Assembly (NCBI GenBank): GCA_045542335.1
Contig: JAZQKV010000066.1
Span: 1-22,316 of the forward strand
Source of the DNA: CAKSUT01 sp045542335
GTDB taxonomy: Bacteria > Bacillota > Clostridia > Oscillospirales > CAG-382
Direction: 5' to 3'
Length of the DNA: 22,316 nt
Part shown: positions 1-7,351 of the stretch, in pieces
How the letters are laid out: each line of letters begins with the position of its first letter
How positions within the stretch are numbered: position 1 is the first letter of the stretch
Translations under genes and position numbers: made by a program
Notes under the pieces: generated by a model
What the model was told of the DNA's origin: nothing
Seen by the model: only the letters and a program-made list of their open reading frames with translations
Database searches by the model: none

Positions 1-81
1 CGGACAGAGCTTTTCAGCGGCAAAGAGATGGAGTTTCCGTGCAGGCTTGATGGCGGAAAAAGCTATTTATTCAGAATTTAA
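1..81 (+). CDS. C-terminal end of a probable glycoside hydrolase (5' truncated by window edge)
   Basis: Frame 1 is open from the first base and stops with TAA at 79-81, leaving 26 residues that end in GGKSYLFRI. A short tail of the form 'FSGKE..FPCRLDGGKSYLFRI' resembles the last beta strand of sugar-binding or C-terminal sandwich domains in bacterial beta-galactosidase-like and rhamnosidase-like enzymes, where a conserved acidic/Gly turn precedes a hydrophobic LxRI end. That resemblance is only suggestive at this length. Codon use is normal for the window, and a hairpin follows 12 bases after the stop. The rest of the gene lies left of the window, so the family cannot be fixed. It could equally be any other beta-rich protein. 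Confidence 0.5.
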   Translation, partial: RTELFSGKEMEFPCRLDGGKSYLFRI

Positions 82-83
82 AA

Positions 84-119
84 TGCGAAAAACGGGATAC
101 ACCGATGTGGTGTATCCCG
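84..119 (-). terminator. Intrinsic terminator of the sugar isomerase gene, possibly bidirectional
   Basis: A perfect 11-bp stem (93-103 with 109-119) encloses the 5-base loop GATGT. Read on the minus strand, the hairpin is followed at once by TTTTTCGCATTTT, a good U-tract, and it lies 18 bases beyond the stop of the minus-strand gene ending at 137. On the plus strand only a short CTTTT follows, so it would be a weaker terminator for the gene ending at 81. Confidence 0.8.
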
Positions 120-136
120 CCAGCTTTTGCGTATTC

Positions 137-955
137 TCAAGAGTTTGTTTCGTTATCCACAAGCTCAAACACTTTTTTCAGATAATCAATCTTAAGCCTT
201 TTTATTTCAAGGGGGCATCTGTTTTCGCCGGGGATTTCGAGGTTATAAAGTCCGTCGTAGCCAATCTTTTTTACCGATGTGACGACCTCAAAAAGGTCAA
301 CATTTCCCTTTCCGAAGGGCATGATGTGCTGATCACCCGAGCCGTCGTTATCCTGGATATGCAGAGCCTTGAGGTGCTTTCCTGCTTTTTCAATAAAGAT
401 CGCCTGATCCCTGTCGCAGAGGTTGAGATGACCCGTATCAAGACAGATGCCGAGATTCGGGCTGTTTATTTCATTGACAAAAAACAGGAGGTCATCTGCT
501 GATTTGGTTATGGACTTATTTCTCAAGTTTTCAAGGCAGATAACCATATCCGTGCCCTTGATATGCTCCACAAGCACACGGAGTGCTTTCAGATTATTCG
601 CTCTTTTTTCATCAAGAGTGTTTTCGCCGTCGTAGTCATTACTGTCCACATGGAGTACGGCATTTTTCACGCCTATCGCCTTGAACAAATCGAGCTGTTT
701 TAAGAGCAGATCAACAAACTCGCTCATGCAGATTCTTGCCTTTAAAATGAGATGTCCCTGCGGAAAGCTGACATTGTGAGCATCGGCAAAGCTTTTGAAA
801 GCAGAGCCAATTTCCGTGGGGTCTCCCCTGTTCATAAGCATAATTGCGTGTTCGTCGGAAAGCTCGCTGTACTTAACGCCGTTTCTTTCAAATTCGAGGA
901 CCATTTCCTCGGGGGTAAGCTCTATAAAAAAGCTTGACCAGATACTGAATTTCAT
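137..955 (-). CDS. Sugar phosphate isomerase/epimerase family TIM-barrel protein
   Basis: A 272-residue protein of the xylose isomerase-like TIM barrel superfamily (AP endonuclease 2 fold), the usual length for the family. The metal-binding residues are visible in order: Glu142 in CLEN, Asp173 and His176 in LDTGH, His199 in LHIQDN, His210 in GDQH and Glu240 in LEIPG. Family members isomerise or epimerise sugars, sugar phosphates or inositols in the cytosol; the substrate here cannot be told. The ATG at 955 is preferred over an upstream in-frame start (991) because AAAGGTG sits 8 bases before it and the protein then begins at the first barrel strand. It has a near-perfect promoter at 1029-1057 and a terminator at 84-119, so it is probably a single-gene unit. 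The facing gene ending at 81 may be a glycosidase, which would fit a carbohydrate role. Confidence 0.85.
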   Translation of the reverse strand: MKFSIWSSFFIELTPEEMVLEFERNGVKYSELSDEHAIMLMNRGDPTEIGSAFKSFADAHNVSFPQGHLILKARICMSEFVDLLLKQLDLFKAIGVKNAVLHVDSNDYDGENTLDEKRANNLKALRVLVEHIKGTDMVICLENLRNKSITKSADDLLFFVNEINSPNLGICLDTGHLNLCDRDQAIFIEKAGKHLKALHIQDNDGSGDQHIMPFGKGNVDLFEVVTSVKKIGYDGLYNLEIPGENRCPLEIKRLKIDYLKKVFELVDNETNS

Positions 956-1028
956 ATTCGTCACCTTTTGACAATGCATTAAGAGAGCCATTATAGCTTT
1001 ACACTCTTAAACGCCTTTCTTTGTGTGC

Positions 1029-1057
1029 ATTATAGCACAGGCAAGGGCGTTTGTCAA
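1029..1057 (-). promoter_or_regulatory. Sigma-A promoter of the sugar isomerase gene
   Basis: On the minus strand TTGACA (1052-1057) is separated by exactly 17 bases from TATAAT (1029-1034), both full consensus. The start of transcription would be near 1022, giving a leader of about 67 bases before the ATG at 955. A second TATAAT-like box lies nearer the gene, at about 993-998, but has no good -35. Confidence 0.85.
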
Positions 1058-1128
1058 GGTGAAATGGGCATTTCTTGATATAAAACGCCTGATTTTCTTT
1101 AATTACGATGTTGGCATAGCAATGAGGC

Positions 1129-1677
1129 TTATTTTGAGCTGTTTTTTCTCTGCTCGGCTATCGCAACAAGGCGATCGGAATTTTCTACAAGCTGACCAAA
1201 TCCACGCAGGCAAATTGTGGAAAGCCATGATATTAAAACTCCACATACTATTACCAAAAATCCGAGGAATATTACCTGCTCTCCCAAAGTCATCAATCCA
1301 AAGCCGGCAATTGCACTTAAGATTATCCCCAACGTCATTATTACACTTGCAACAGTTTTTATTTGTGTGCCTACTCCACCTATTTTTATATCAGGTTCTT
1401 CCTGTAAGTTATAAATATTGTCTCGGATGGAATTTATTCTATTTACTATCGATTGTTTTACACCCTCATTGCTATACAAGTTTTCCGTTTTTTCTATAAT
1501 TTGTTTAGCCATCACATCAAATTCTGAAACGTCATCTTTCAAGAAATAAAGTTGATTGACATCATCTCTGATCTGCTCTGAACACTCGGCACATATTACT
1601 TTGCCTTCTGTCAAAGGCATAGGATCTCTTGACAGTATTCCTATGTCCTTCCCACAACATACACAAATCTTTCCCAT
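1129..1677 (-). CDS. Zinc-ribbon protein with two C-terminal membrane helices (unknown function)
   Basis: A 182-residue protein that I do not recognise by name. It starts with a four-cysteine zinc ribbon (Cys5-x2-Cys8 and Cys29-x2-Cys32, with the second pair in VICAEC), similar in layout to small DUF4428-like ribbons. A polar, probably helical stretch (about 40-100) follows. Two hydrophobic segments at about 107-131 and 134-157 form a membrane hairpin, and a short basic tail closes the protein. The termini would lie on the same side, most likely the cytoplasm given the ribbon. The ATG at 1677 is chosen over an upstream start at 1722 because AAAGGA precedes it by 8 bases and the upstream start would fall in a predicted hairpin. 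The gene is more AT-rich than its neighbours and is transcribed divergently from an XRE regulator, suggesting an acquired two-gene unit. The promoter is at 1737-1765. Confidence 0.75.
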   Translation of the reverse strand: MGKICVCCGKDIGILSRDPMPLTEGKVICAECSEQIRDDVNQLYFLKDDVSEFDVMAKQIIEKTENLYSNEGVKQSIVNRINSIRDNIYNLQEEPDIKIGGVGTQIKTVASVIMTLGIILSAIAGFGLMTLGEQVIFLGFLVIVCGVLISWLSTICLRGFGQLVENSDRLVAIAEQRKNSSK

Positions 1678-1706
1678 TTTCAAAAATCCTTTCGTTTTAT
1701 AATTTT

Positions 1707-1728
1707 CCCGATTATATACCAAATCGGG
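1707..1728 (-). promoter_or_regulatory. Small inverted repeat at the 5' end of the zinc-ribbon mRNA
   Basis: CCCGAT (1707-1712) and ATCGGG (1723-1728) can pair around a 10-base loop. The predicted transcription start of the minus-strand gene is near 1730, so the hairpin would form at the very 5' end of its mRNA. It could stabilise the message or be a second protein site. There is no direct evidence for either. Confidence 0.4.
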
Positions 1729-1736
1729 ATATAATC

Positions 1737-1757
1737 ATTATACCACAATGGTATAAT
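1737..1757. promoter_or_regulatory. Palindromic operator between the divergent XRE and zinc-ribbon genes
   Basis: Two perfect 9-base arms, ATTATACCA and TGGTATAAT, flank the centre CAA. A symmetric site of this size suits a dimeric helix-turn-helix repressor, and the XRE gene starts only 41 bases away. The outer six bases of each arm are the -10 boxes of the two divergent promoters, so a bound protein would block both. Confidence 0.7.
1749..1757 (+). promoter_or_regulatory. Extended -10 promoter of the XRE regulator gene
   Basis: TGGTATAAT gives a consensus -10 (1752-1757) with the TG extension. The matching -35 region (about 1729-1734, ATATAA) is poor. The start would be near 1764, inside the -35 box of the opposite promoter, so the two promoters overlap and should compete. 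Confidence 0.55.
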
Positions 1758-1797
1758 ATTGTCAAGAGTAAATTTTTAAATTCTGAAAGGAAGCAAA

Positions 1798-2013
1798 ATG
1801 GAATTTCGTTTGAAGCAGTTGCGAAAAGAACGTGGCATTTCGCAGTTGAAGCTTGCACTTGAGCTGAACATGAATCAGAACAGCATAAGCCGCTATGAAA
1901 CGGGAGAGCGTGAGGCAGACTACGAAACTCTTGTTAAATTTGCGGATTTTTTTGATGTTTCGCTGGACTATCTGCTGGGCAGGTGCGACAAAAAAGACTC
2001 ATACAAAGCATAA
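1798..2013 (+). CDS. Small XRE-family (Cro/CI-type) transcriptional regulator
   Basis: A 71-residue protein made almost only of a Cro/CI helix-turn-helix domain. It begins MEFRLKQLRKERGISQ, has the recognition region NMNQNSISRYETGER at about residues 24-38, and ends with the typical DFFDVSLDYLLGR helix. AAAGGAA six bases upstream of the ATG decides the start. There is no sensor or oligomerisation domain, so any signal must reach it through a partner or through its own level. It is divergent from a zinc-ribbon membrane protein gene, and a 21-base palindrome lies between them. The likely job is to repress itself and that gene. A strong terminator follows directly after the stop, so it is monocistronic. 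Confidence 0.9.
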   Translation: MEFRLKQLRKERGISQLKLALELNMNQNSISRYETGEREADYETLVKFADFFDVSLDYLLGRCDKKDSYKA

Positions 2014-2049
2014 AGGCGGTTTCCCTTTACGGAGAAAACCGCCTTTTTT
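2012..2049 (+). terminator. Intrinsic terminator of the XRE gene
   Basis: An 11-bp stem (2012-2022 with 2036-2046) holding GGCGG/CCGCC encloses a 13-base loop and runs into a run of six T (2044-2049). The stem begins inside the stop codon of the regulator. Confidence 0.9.
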
Positions 2050-2059
2050 CTTGTATAGG

Positions 2060-2089
2060 AAAAGACAACCCTGTTGAGAGTTGTCTTTT
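2060..2089. terminator. Second hairpin, possibly bidirectional terminator
   Basis: A perfect 10-bp stem (2060-2069 with 2080-2089) has AAAA/TTTT at its base and a 10-base loop. It lies between the XRE gene and the convergent gene ending at 2214. It could stop residual read-through from the left or transcription of the minus-strand ACT/hydrolase gene, but the T-tract is short in both directions. Confidence 0.5.
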
Positions 2090-2213
2090 CAGAAATACTA
2101 AGCGTCAAAGTCACAATTTATTATATCACTTTACTGCTCCGTTTTTCAACTGTTTTATGTGCATAACGATTAGCCTGACATGATATACTCAACAGCAACT
2201 AAAAGCTTTCACT

Positions 2214-3650
2214 TTACGAATTGACAGAATAATCTTTCTTAAAGCCATGTGCGCCGAAAATCTGCCATTTGCCAACGCCAAGACGCTCTATTATTGCCCT
2301 TCTTTCTTCAGAGCAAATTTTAGGATCGGTGTCAACGGATGTCATGAGTATCGGGGCGTATTGGTTATACTCTGCCTGTTCTGCAGTCAATCCATGCACA
2401 TTGATGTAAACATCACCTGTGATTGCAATATGCTTTGAATAATCTATCAGCACAATTTCACCCGGCAGATGACCGCCTTTGCCCTCATAAACCTCAAAAT
2501 GCAATTCTTCAAAGTCGAAAAATCCGATTTGTGTAAGCGGCTCTGTTGGGTTTTCAATGTTATTCCACAAAGCCGTCAGTTTTTGAGGGTTGACCGCTTT
2601 ATAGGAAGTCAGTATTTTGCAAATGTTTATATAGGGCTTATGGAGAGGGTTTGATTCTCTGTATCCGTTTTTGCCCTCATATTCATTCACAAGACAATTT
2701 ACAGTTTTCTTACTTGCAATTATCTTATCAAAAAGCGGCAACAATCCGCAGTGGTCAACGTCTGCGTGAGTCACAAGGATTGTCTTTTCCATTGTGTCAA
2801 ATTCAGGAAGTATTCTTTTCAGGATATCCGTCATTTCCCCTGCATAGCAAGCATATCCGCTATCCACGAACAACACTTTACCGTTGCTTTTTATGATAAT
2901 TGTATTGCTTCCGCAGGGCGGCTCAACAAGAGTTATTTCGGTGTTATCCGTTATTTTGTGGGTACTTATGCGTGGGTTGAAGTTTTTGCCCTTTGAAGCA
3001 CCAAGGAGTTCGGCAAATTTGCTGATACTGTCAAAGGTGCGATATGGTGACAAGCCTTGTTCATCAAGGGTCTGCATTGCAAGATTGACATGAACAAGCA
3101 GTTCTCGGCTTACATCTTCGGAAAGTCCCATTGTTTGCGCAAGTCCCATGACATAAGTGTTATAAAAAATACTGTTATCATAGACCTTTTCGGAACTGTT
3201 ATAGTCTATCACCCGAACCTTGCAAAGCTTCTCGGCTTCTTTCAAAAAGTCGGAAATCTTATCATAGTCATCAACATACAATCCCATTTTGAAATACTGA
3301 TAATCTGTTCCGTTTTCCTGTGAGCTGATATACGAGATGTTGAAGTTGAACTCATTTATAAGTTCAAGCACATTGGTCACGCTTCCCGGAACATCATGGA
3401 GGCAAAATTCTATCAGAACAACGCTTGTCTTGTTTGCGTTGCTTTGGAGATAGCCTATTTTTTCAAGCTCGGTATCCGCTTTCTTCAACTGTTCTTGCGT
3501 ACCCTCCGCATCAATGAACAGGGTGTGCGAATCCACCGCCTTGTTATAGCTTACACGGGTTATATTTATCCCCAACAGCGAAAAGCATTTACTTGCTTTC
3601 AAAAATGCACCGATATGGTTTGGCATTGAAGTTACATAGGTTTTTTTCAC
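2214..3650 (-). CDS. Two ACT domains fused to a metallo-beta-lactamase-fold hydrolase
   Basis: A 478-residue protein with an uncommon build. Residues about 1-68 and 76-150 look like tandem ACT domains: HIGAFLKASKCFSLLGINI and HDVPGSVTNVLELINEFNFN carry the ligand loop and helix pattern. A linker (151-230) leads to a metallo-beta-lactamase domain (about 235-470) with FVDSG, the metal motif THADVDHCG (295-302), His394 in GGHLPGE, Asp413 in TGDVY and His468 in GAHGF. The usual HxHxDH motif is here HxDxDH. ACT domains normally bind amino acids or similar small ligands, so ligand-controlled hydrolase activity is the simple guess, but the substrate is unknown. The start is a GTG with AGGTGA six bases upstream. 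No clear promoter was found in the 155 bases before it. The gene lies downstream of tRNA-Ser but is separated from it by the tRNA terminator. Confidence 0.85.
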   Translation of the reverse strand: MKKTYVTSMPNHIGAFLKASKCFSLLGINITRVSYNKAVDSHTLFIDAEGTQEQLKKADTELEKIGYLQSNANKTSVVLIEFCLHDVPGSVTNVLELINEFNFNISYISSQENGTDYQYFKMGLYVDDYDKISDFLKEAEKLCKVRVIDYNSSEKVYDNSIFYNTYVMGLAQTMGLSEDVSRELLVHVNLAMQTLDEQGLSPYRTFDSISKFAELLGASKGKNFNPRISTHKITDNTEITLVEPPCGSNTIIIKSNGKVLFVDSGYACYAGEMTDILKRILPEFDTMEKTILVTHADVDHCGLLPLFDKIIASKKTVNCLVNEYEGKNGYRESNPLHKPYINICKILTSYKAVNPQKLTALWNNIENPTEPLTQIGFFDFEELHFEVYEGKGGHLPGEIVLIDYSKHIAITGDVYINVHGLTAEQAEYNQYAPILMTSVDTDPKICSEERRAIIERLGVGKWQIFGAHGFKKDYSVNS

Positions 3651-3776
3651 TTAAATCACCTCATCCGAATTTGCTGTAAGCCTTTGTGCTTATCATTTCC
3701 GCCGACAGACTTTGAAGCTTTCTCACAAAGCATTTCACTTGCAAAACTTATTTGCTCAGTCCGGAAAAGATAAAAC

Positions 3777-3804
3777 AAAAAGCACTTCAAAAGAAGTGCT
3801 TTTT
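3777..3804 (-). terminator. Intrinsic terminator of tRNA-Ser
   Basis: A perfect 12-bp stem (3777-3788 with 3793-3804) has an AAAA loop on the plus strand. Read on the minus strand it directly follows the tRNA 3' end and continues into TTTTTGTTTTATC. Confidence 0.85.
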
Positions 3805-3805
3805 T

Positions 3806-3897
3806 TGGCGGAGAAGGAGAGATTCGAACTCTCGAACCGCTTTTGACGGTTACACGATTTCCAATCGTGCGCGCTCGACCAGCTACGCGACTTCTCC
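3806..3897 (-). tRNA. tRNA-Ser (anticodon GGA)
   Basis: On the minus strand the acceptor stem GGAGAAG pairs with CTTCTCC, followed by a G discriminator and an encoded CCA end (3806-3808). The anticodon stem CACGA/TCGTG encloses the loop TTGGAAA with anticodon GGA, which reads UCC and UCU serine codons. A long variable arm (ACCGTCAAAAGCGGT) and the T-arm GTTCGAATC confirm a class II serine tRNA of 92 bases. It has a perfect promoter 49 bases upstream and its own terminator. Confidence 0.97.
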
Positions 3898-3945
3898 ATT
3901 TATTCATTGCGGATTTATTTTATGTCGCTCGCTGACGACCCTGTT

Positions 3946-3974
3946 ATTATAGCACACATTTTCCCTTTTGTCAA
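3946..3974 (-). promoter_or_regulatory. Sigma-A promoter of tRNA-Ser
   Basis: On the minus strand TTGACA (3969-3974), a 17-base spacer and TATAAT (3946-3951) match the full consensus. This is as expected for a strongly expressed tRNA gene. Transcription would start near 3939, about 42 bases before the mature 5' end. Confidence 0.9.
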
Positions 3975-4053
3975 GGGGTTTTGCAAAAAAAGTTGAAAAA
4001 TATTTGCTTAAAAATTTTCACGTTTCGCAGGCACATTTTTGTGCATATTCAGC

Positions 4054-4091
4054 AAAAGCGGCGCAACCAATCAATCGTTGCACCGCTTTTT
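4054..4091 (-). terminator. Probable terminator of uvrA
   Basis: A stem of 14 positions with one C/A mismatch (4054-4067 with 4077-4090) and a 9-base loop lies 14 bases after the uvrA stop. On the minus strand it ends in CCGCTTTTGCTG, a short T-tract. Confidence 0.7.
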
Positions 4092-4104
4092 GAGTTTTAG
4101 CCGT

Positions 4105-6936
4105 TTAAACGCCAAGCTTCTCTTTGAGATATTTTCCCGTGTAAGATTTTTCGCACTTTGCAACTTCCTCCGGCGTTCCCGTCACAACAACAGTTCCTCC
4201 CTTGTCACCGCCCTCGGGACCCATATCAATAATGTGGTCGGCGGTTTTAATCATATCAAGGTTGTGTTCTATGACAATAACGGAGTTTCCTGCATCAACA
4301 AGACGTTGAAGAACCTCGATAAGCTTGCTGACATCGGCGGTGTGAAGTCCGGTTGTCGGCTCGTCAAGAATGTAAATCGTCTTGCCGGTGCTGCGCTTTG
4401 AAAGCTCGGTGGCAACCTTTACACGCTGTGCCTCTCCGCCCGAAAGCGTTGTGGAGGATTGACCGATTTTGATGTATCCAAGTCCCACATCATAAAGTGT
4501 CTGAAGTCTGCGGCGGAGATTCGGAAGGTTTTCAAAAAACTTCAAGCCTTCCTCAACCGTCATGTCAAGAACGTCAAAAATGCACTTTCCTTTATACTTC
4601 ACCTCAAGAGTTTCACGGTTATAACGCTTGCCCTTACATTCATCACAGGTAATATAAACATCGGGCAAAAAGTTCATCTCGATGGTGAGAGTTCCGTCAC
4701 CGTTACAAGCCTCGCATCTGCCGCCTTTAAGATTGAACGAAAACCTGTCCTGCTTGTAGCCTCGGAGCTTTGCATCGGGGGTTGCGGCAAAAAGAGTTCG
4801 GATGTCGGTGAAAAGTCCCGTGTAAGTTGCAGGATTTGAGCGAGGAGTTCTTCCGATTGGCGACTGGTCAATGGCAATAACCTTGTCAAGATGCTCAAGA
4901 CCCAAAACGCCGTCGCTCTTGCCAGGACGGGTGTAAGCACGGTTGAGATCCCTTGCGAGCGTGTTGTAAAGAACGCTGTTGACAAGCGAGCTTTTGCCCG
5001 AACCCGAAACGCCTGTTACGCACACGAAGCAACCAAGTGGGATTTCAACGTCAATGCCCTTAAGGTTATTTTCACGGGCGTTCTTTATCTTCAGAACCTT
5101 GCCATTGCCGGCTCTGCGTGTTTCGGGGACGGCAATACTCTTTCTTCCCGAAAGATAATCGCCGGTTATTGAAGCCGTGTTTGCCGCAATTTCCTCCGGC
5201 GTTCCAACAGCAACAATGTTTCCACCGCCAACACCTGCAGCAGGTCCTATATCAATTATATAGTCAGATTCAAGCATGGTTTCTTCATCATGTTCAACGA
5301 CAATCAGAGTGTTTCCGATATCGCGAAGCCTTTTGAGCGTTGCAATAAGTTTACCGTTGTCGCGCTGATGAAGTCCGATACTCGGCTCGTCAAGAATATA
5401 AAGCACGCCCATAAGAGATGATCCAATCTGTGTTGCGAGCCTTATACGCTGACTTTCACCACCGGAAAGTGTTCCCGATTTTCTTGCAAGAGTGAGGTAT
5501 TCAAGTCCCACACTCACAAGGAATCCAAGCCTTTCCCTTATCTCCTTGAGAATTTCCTTTGCAATGCTTGCATCCCTGTCCGAAAGAGAAAGTGTGTTGA
5601 AAAATTCAAGGCACTCCGCAATCTGCAAATTACAAACCTCGTCAATGTTTTTACCGCCCACAGTAACCGAAAGCGTTTCCTTGCTCAGCCTTTTGCCGTC
5701 ACATTCGCCACAGGGCGTTGTTTCCATGAAGTTTTCGTAATACTCACGCATTTCGGGGCTGTTTATACTCATTTCGTATCGACGTCTGATGTCGTTGATT
5801 ATTCCGCCAAAACCCGAATAATAGGACTGCCCCATCCATGTCTTCTTTTCCCTGCCACCCTCGGGACCGTAAAACAAGGCGTTTTTCGCCCTTTCGCTCA
5901 TCTTGTCAAGCGGCGTGTCAATATCCGCACCGTATTTTGCGAGAAAAGCATTGAGTGTACTTCCGCCCCATGACGTATCCTTTATGCTCTTGTAACCATT
6001 GCACACACATGCTCCCTGTCTGAGCGAAAGCGACATATCGGGAAACAGCTTTTCCGGAATAAGCACATTTGTTTCGCCAAGACCATCGCACGCTTTGCAC
6101 GCACCAAAGGGACTGTTAAAGGAAAACATTCTCGGTGCAAGCTCACCAAGGCTTATTCCATGCTCATCACAGGCATAGTTCATCGAGTAATGAAGCTCGT
6201 TGTTGTTCTCATCTGCATCAGGCAGGTAAATGGTCACAAGTCCGTCTGCATTATTGCAGGCATTTTCAACCGAATCCGTAAGTCTGCTCTTAATTTCATC
6301 CTTCATGACAAGGCGGTCAACAACAATATCAATATTGTGGCGTTTTGTCTTTTCAAGATCAAATTCGTTTGAAAGGTCCATAATCTGACCGTCCACTCTC
6401 ACACGCACAAAGCCGTTTTTGCGTGCGTCCTCAAACACCTTTTCGTGAAGTCCCTTTTTGCCCTTGACAACAGGTGCCATAACCATGAGCTTTGTCCCCG
6501 TGGGAAGCTCCATAATCTGATCAATAATCCGGTCAATGGTCTGTTTTGAAATCTCCTTGCCGCAAACGGGACAATGAGGCACACCTATCCGTGCATAAAG
6601 CAGACGGAGATAGTCGTATATTTCGGTCACAGTTCCGACGGTTGAACGGGGGTTTTTTGAGGTCGTTTTCTGGTCAATTGAAATTGCAGGCGAAAGCCCC
6701 TCAATGGAATCCACATCAGGCTTGTCGAGCTGACCCAAAAACTGCCTTGCATATGACGACAGCGATTCAACAAAACGTCTGTGTCCCTCGGCATAAATTG
6801 TATCGAAAGCAAGGGAGGATTTTCCCGAACCCGAAAGCCCTGTCAACACCACAAGCTTGTCACGGGGAATTTCCACATCAACATTTTTCAAGTTGTGAAC
6901 TCTTGCTCCCTGTATCTTCAAAGATTTCTGTGCCAC
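4105..6936 (-). CDS. uvrA: UvrABC excinuclease subunit A
   Basis: A 943-residue protein of normal UvrA length. UvrA is the damage-sensing ATPase of nucleotide excision repair; it dimerises, scans DNA and loads UvrB. Visible landmarks are the first Walker A GLSGSGKS (33-40), a zinc-binding CPVCGKE near residue 125 and its partner module with CKACDGLG, the first ABC signature LSGGESQRIRLA, and Walker B YILDEPSIGLH. The second half has Walker A GVSGSGKSS near 640, the second zinc module CEACNGDG with CDECKGKRYN, the signature LSGGEAQRVKVA and Walker B YILDEPTTGLH. The start is GTG with AAGGAG eight bases upstream. uvrB is not next to it; the gene stands alone on the minus strand, back to back with the methyltransferase-to-smc cluster. 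A LexA-type box lies 125 bases upstream, which suggests SOS control. Confidence 0.98.
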   Translation of the reverse strand: MAQKSLKIQGARVHNLKNVDVEIPRDKLVVLTGLSGSGKSSLAFDTIYAEGHRRFVESLSSYARQFLGQLDKPDVDSIEGLSPAISIDQKTTSKNPRSTVGTVTEIYDYLRLLYARIGVPHCPVCGKEISKQTIDRIIDQIMELPTGTKLMVMAPVVKGKKGLHEKVFEDARKNGFVRVRVDGQIMDLSNEFDLEKTKRHNIDIVVDRLVMKDEIKSRLTDSVENACNNADGLVTIYLPDADENNNELHYSMNYACDEHGISLGELAPRMFSFNSPFGACKACDGLGETNVLIPEKLFPDMSLSLRQGACVCNGYKSIKDTSWGGSTLNAFLAKYGADIDTPLDKMSERAKNALFYGPEGGREKKTWMGQSYYSGFGGIINDIRRRYEMSINSPEMREYYENFMETTPCGECDGKRLSKETLSVTVGGKNIDEVCNLQIAECLEFFNTLSLSDRDASIAKEILKEIRERLGFLVSVGLEYLTLARKSGTLSGGESQRIRLATQIGSSLMGVLYILDEPSIGLHQRDNGKLIATLKRLRDIGNTLIVVEHDEETMLESDYIIDIGPAAGVGGGNIVAVGTPEEIAANTASITGDYLSGRKSIAVPETRRAGNGKVLKIKNARENNLKGIDVEIPLGCFVCVTGVSGSGKSSLVNSVLYNTLARDLNRAYTRPGKSDGVLGLEHLDKVIAIDQSPIGRTPRSNPATYTGLFTDIRTLFAATPDAKLRGYKQDRFSFNLKGGRCEACNGDGTLTIEMNFLPDVYITCDECKGKRYNRETLEVKYKGKCIFDVLDMTVEEGLKFFENLPNLRRRLQTLYDVGLGYIKIGQSSTTLSGGEAQRVKVATELSKRSTGKTIYILDEPTTGLHTADVSKLIEVLQRLVDAGNSVIVIEHNLDMIKTADHIIDMGPEGGDKGGTVVVTGTPEEVAKCEKSYTGKYLKEKLGV

Positions 6937-7060
6937 TTTTTTTCTCCTTAATTATCCAAAATACTCCTTGAAATATATATTCTCACTTAACACGGCTATT
7001 GTAACACATTTTTTCGTCAAAATAAACGCCTATTTATTTAATATTCACGCATAGTTTTAT

Positions 7061-7072
7061 GAACACTTGTTC
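7061..7072. promoter_or_regulatory. LexA (SOS) box upstream of uvrA
   Basis: GAACACTTGTTC fits the Gram-positive LexA core GAAC-N4-GTTC. It lies in the intergenic region 125 bases before the uvrA start and 280 bases before the divergent methyltransferase gene. uvrA is a classic SOS gene, so control of uvrA is the natural reading. The distance implies a long leader, and the promoter itself was not identified. Confidence 0.6.
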
Positions 7073-7287
7073 TAATTGAATTTGAGTACACTTGACCATG
7101 TGAGATAATTGTTATATTGTGAATTTTCATGTAAAATGAGTAAAATTTCTTGTTTGATACATTTTAAAACCGCAATCAAATTCAAGGGAAAACTACATTT
7201 CAAAGTGCAAATGTCACAAAAACAGGCGTGTTTCGAGGATAAAAATTGTACATTTGTGAAGAATCTTCATCTTTTAACAATTTAGTA

Positions 7288-7317
7288 TTGCAAAAAACAC
7301 TACTTATATATTATAAT
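7288..7317 (+). promoter_or_regulatory. Promoter of the methyltransferase-dprA-topA-plsX-rnc-smc cluster
   Basis: TTGCAA (7288-7293) and TATAAT (7312-7317) are separated by 18 bases. Transcription would start near 7324, 28 bases before the first ATG of the cluster. Confidence 0.7.
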
Positions 7318-7351
7318 ATAGGATGTGAAATTTTGGGAAAGGAGTGGGACG

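Larger units (their letters stand above)
1737..1765 (-). promoter_or_regulatory. Sigma-A promoter of the zinc-ribbon membrane protein gene
   Basis: On the minus strand TTGACA (1760-1765) and TATAAT (1737-1742) are separated by 17 bases, with TGG just before the -10, which makes an extended -10. Transcription would start near 1730 and run into the gene starting at 1677. The palindrome covers the -10 and most of the spacer. Confidence 0.8.
6937..7351. other. AT-rich intergenic region between uvrA and the plus-strand cluster
   Basis: 415 bases without a credible gene. It holds the uvrA leader, a LexA-type box at 7061-7072 and the promoter of the right-hand cluster at 7288-7317. I could not find a convincing uvrA promoter: TACAAT at about 6998-7003 on the minus strand lacks a properly spaced -35. 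The stretch 7090-7270 shows no strong hairpin or open frame. Confidence 0.6.

Noticed and set aside
1798..2013. XRE gene and zinc-ribbon membrane gene as a toxin-antitoxin pair
   Set aside because: The genes are divergent rather than an operon, the membrane protein is larger than typical small toxins, and no toxin family was recognised.
3656..3907. Minus-strand open frame of 83 codons ending just before the ACT/hydrolase gene
   Set aside because: It runs through the whole tRNA-Ser gene and its terminator, has no ribosome site at its start, and is best explained as chance.
7081..7120. TTGACC followed by TATATT on the plus strand, a possible promoter of a small RNA
   Set aside because: The spacer is only 15 bases, and no hairpin terminator or stable structure follows.
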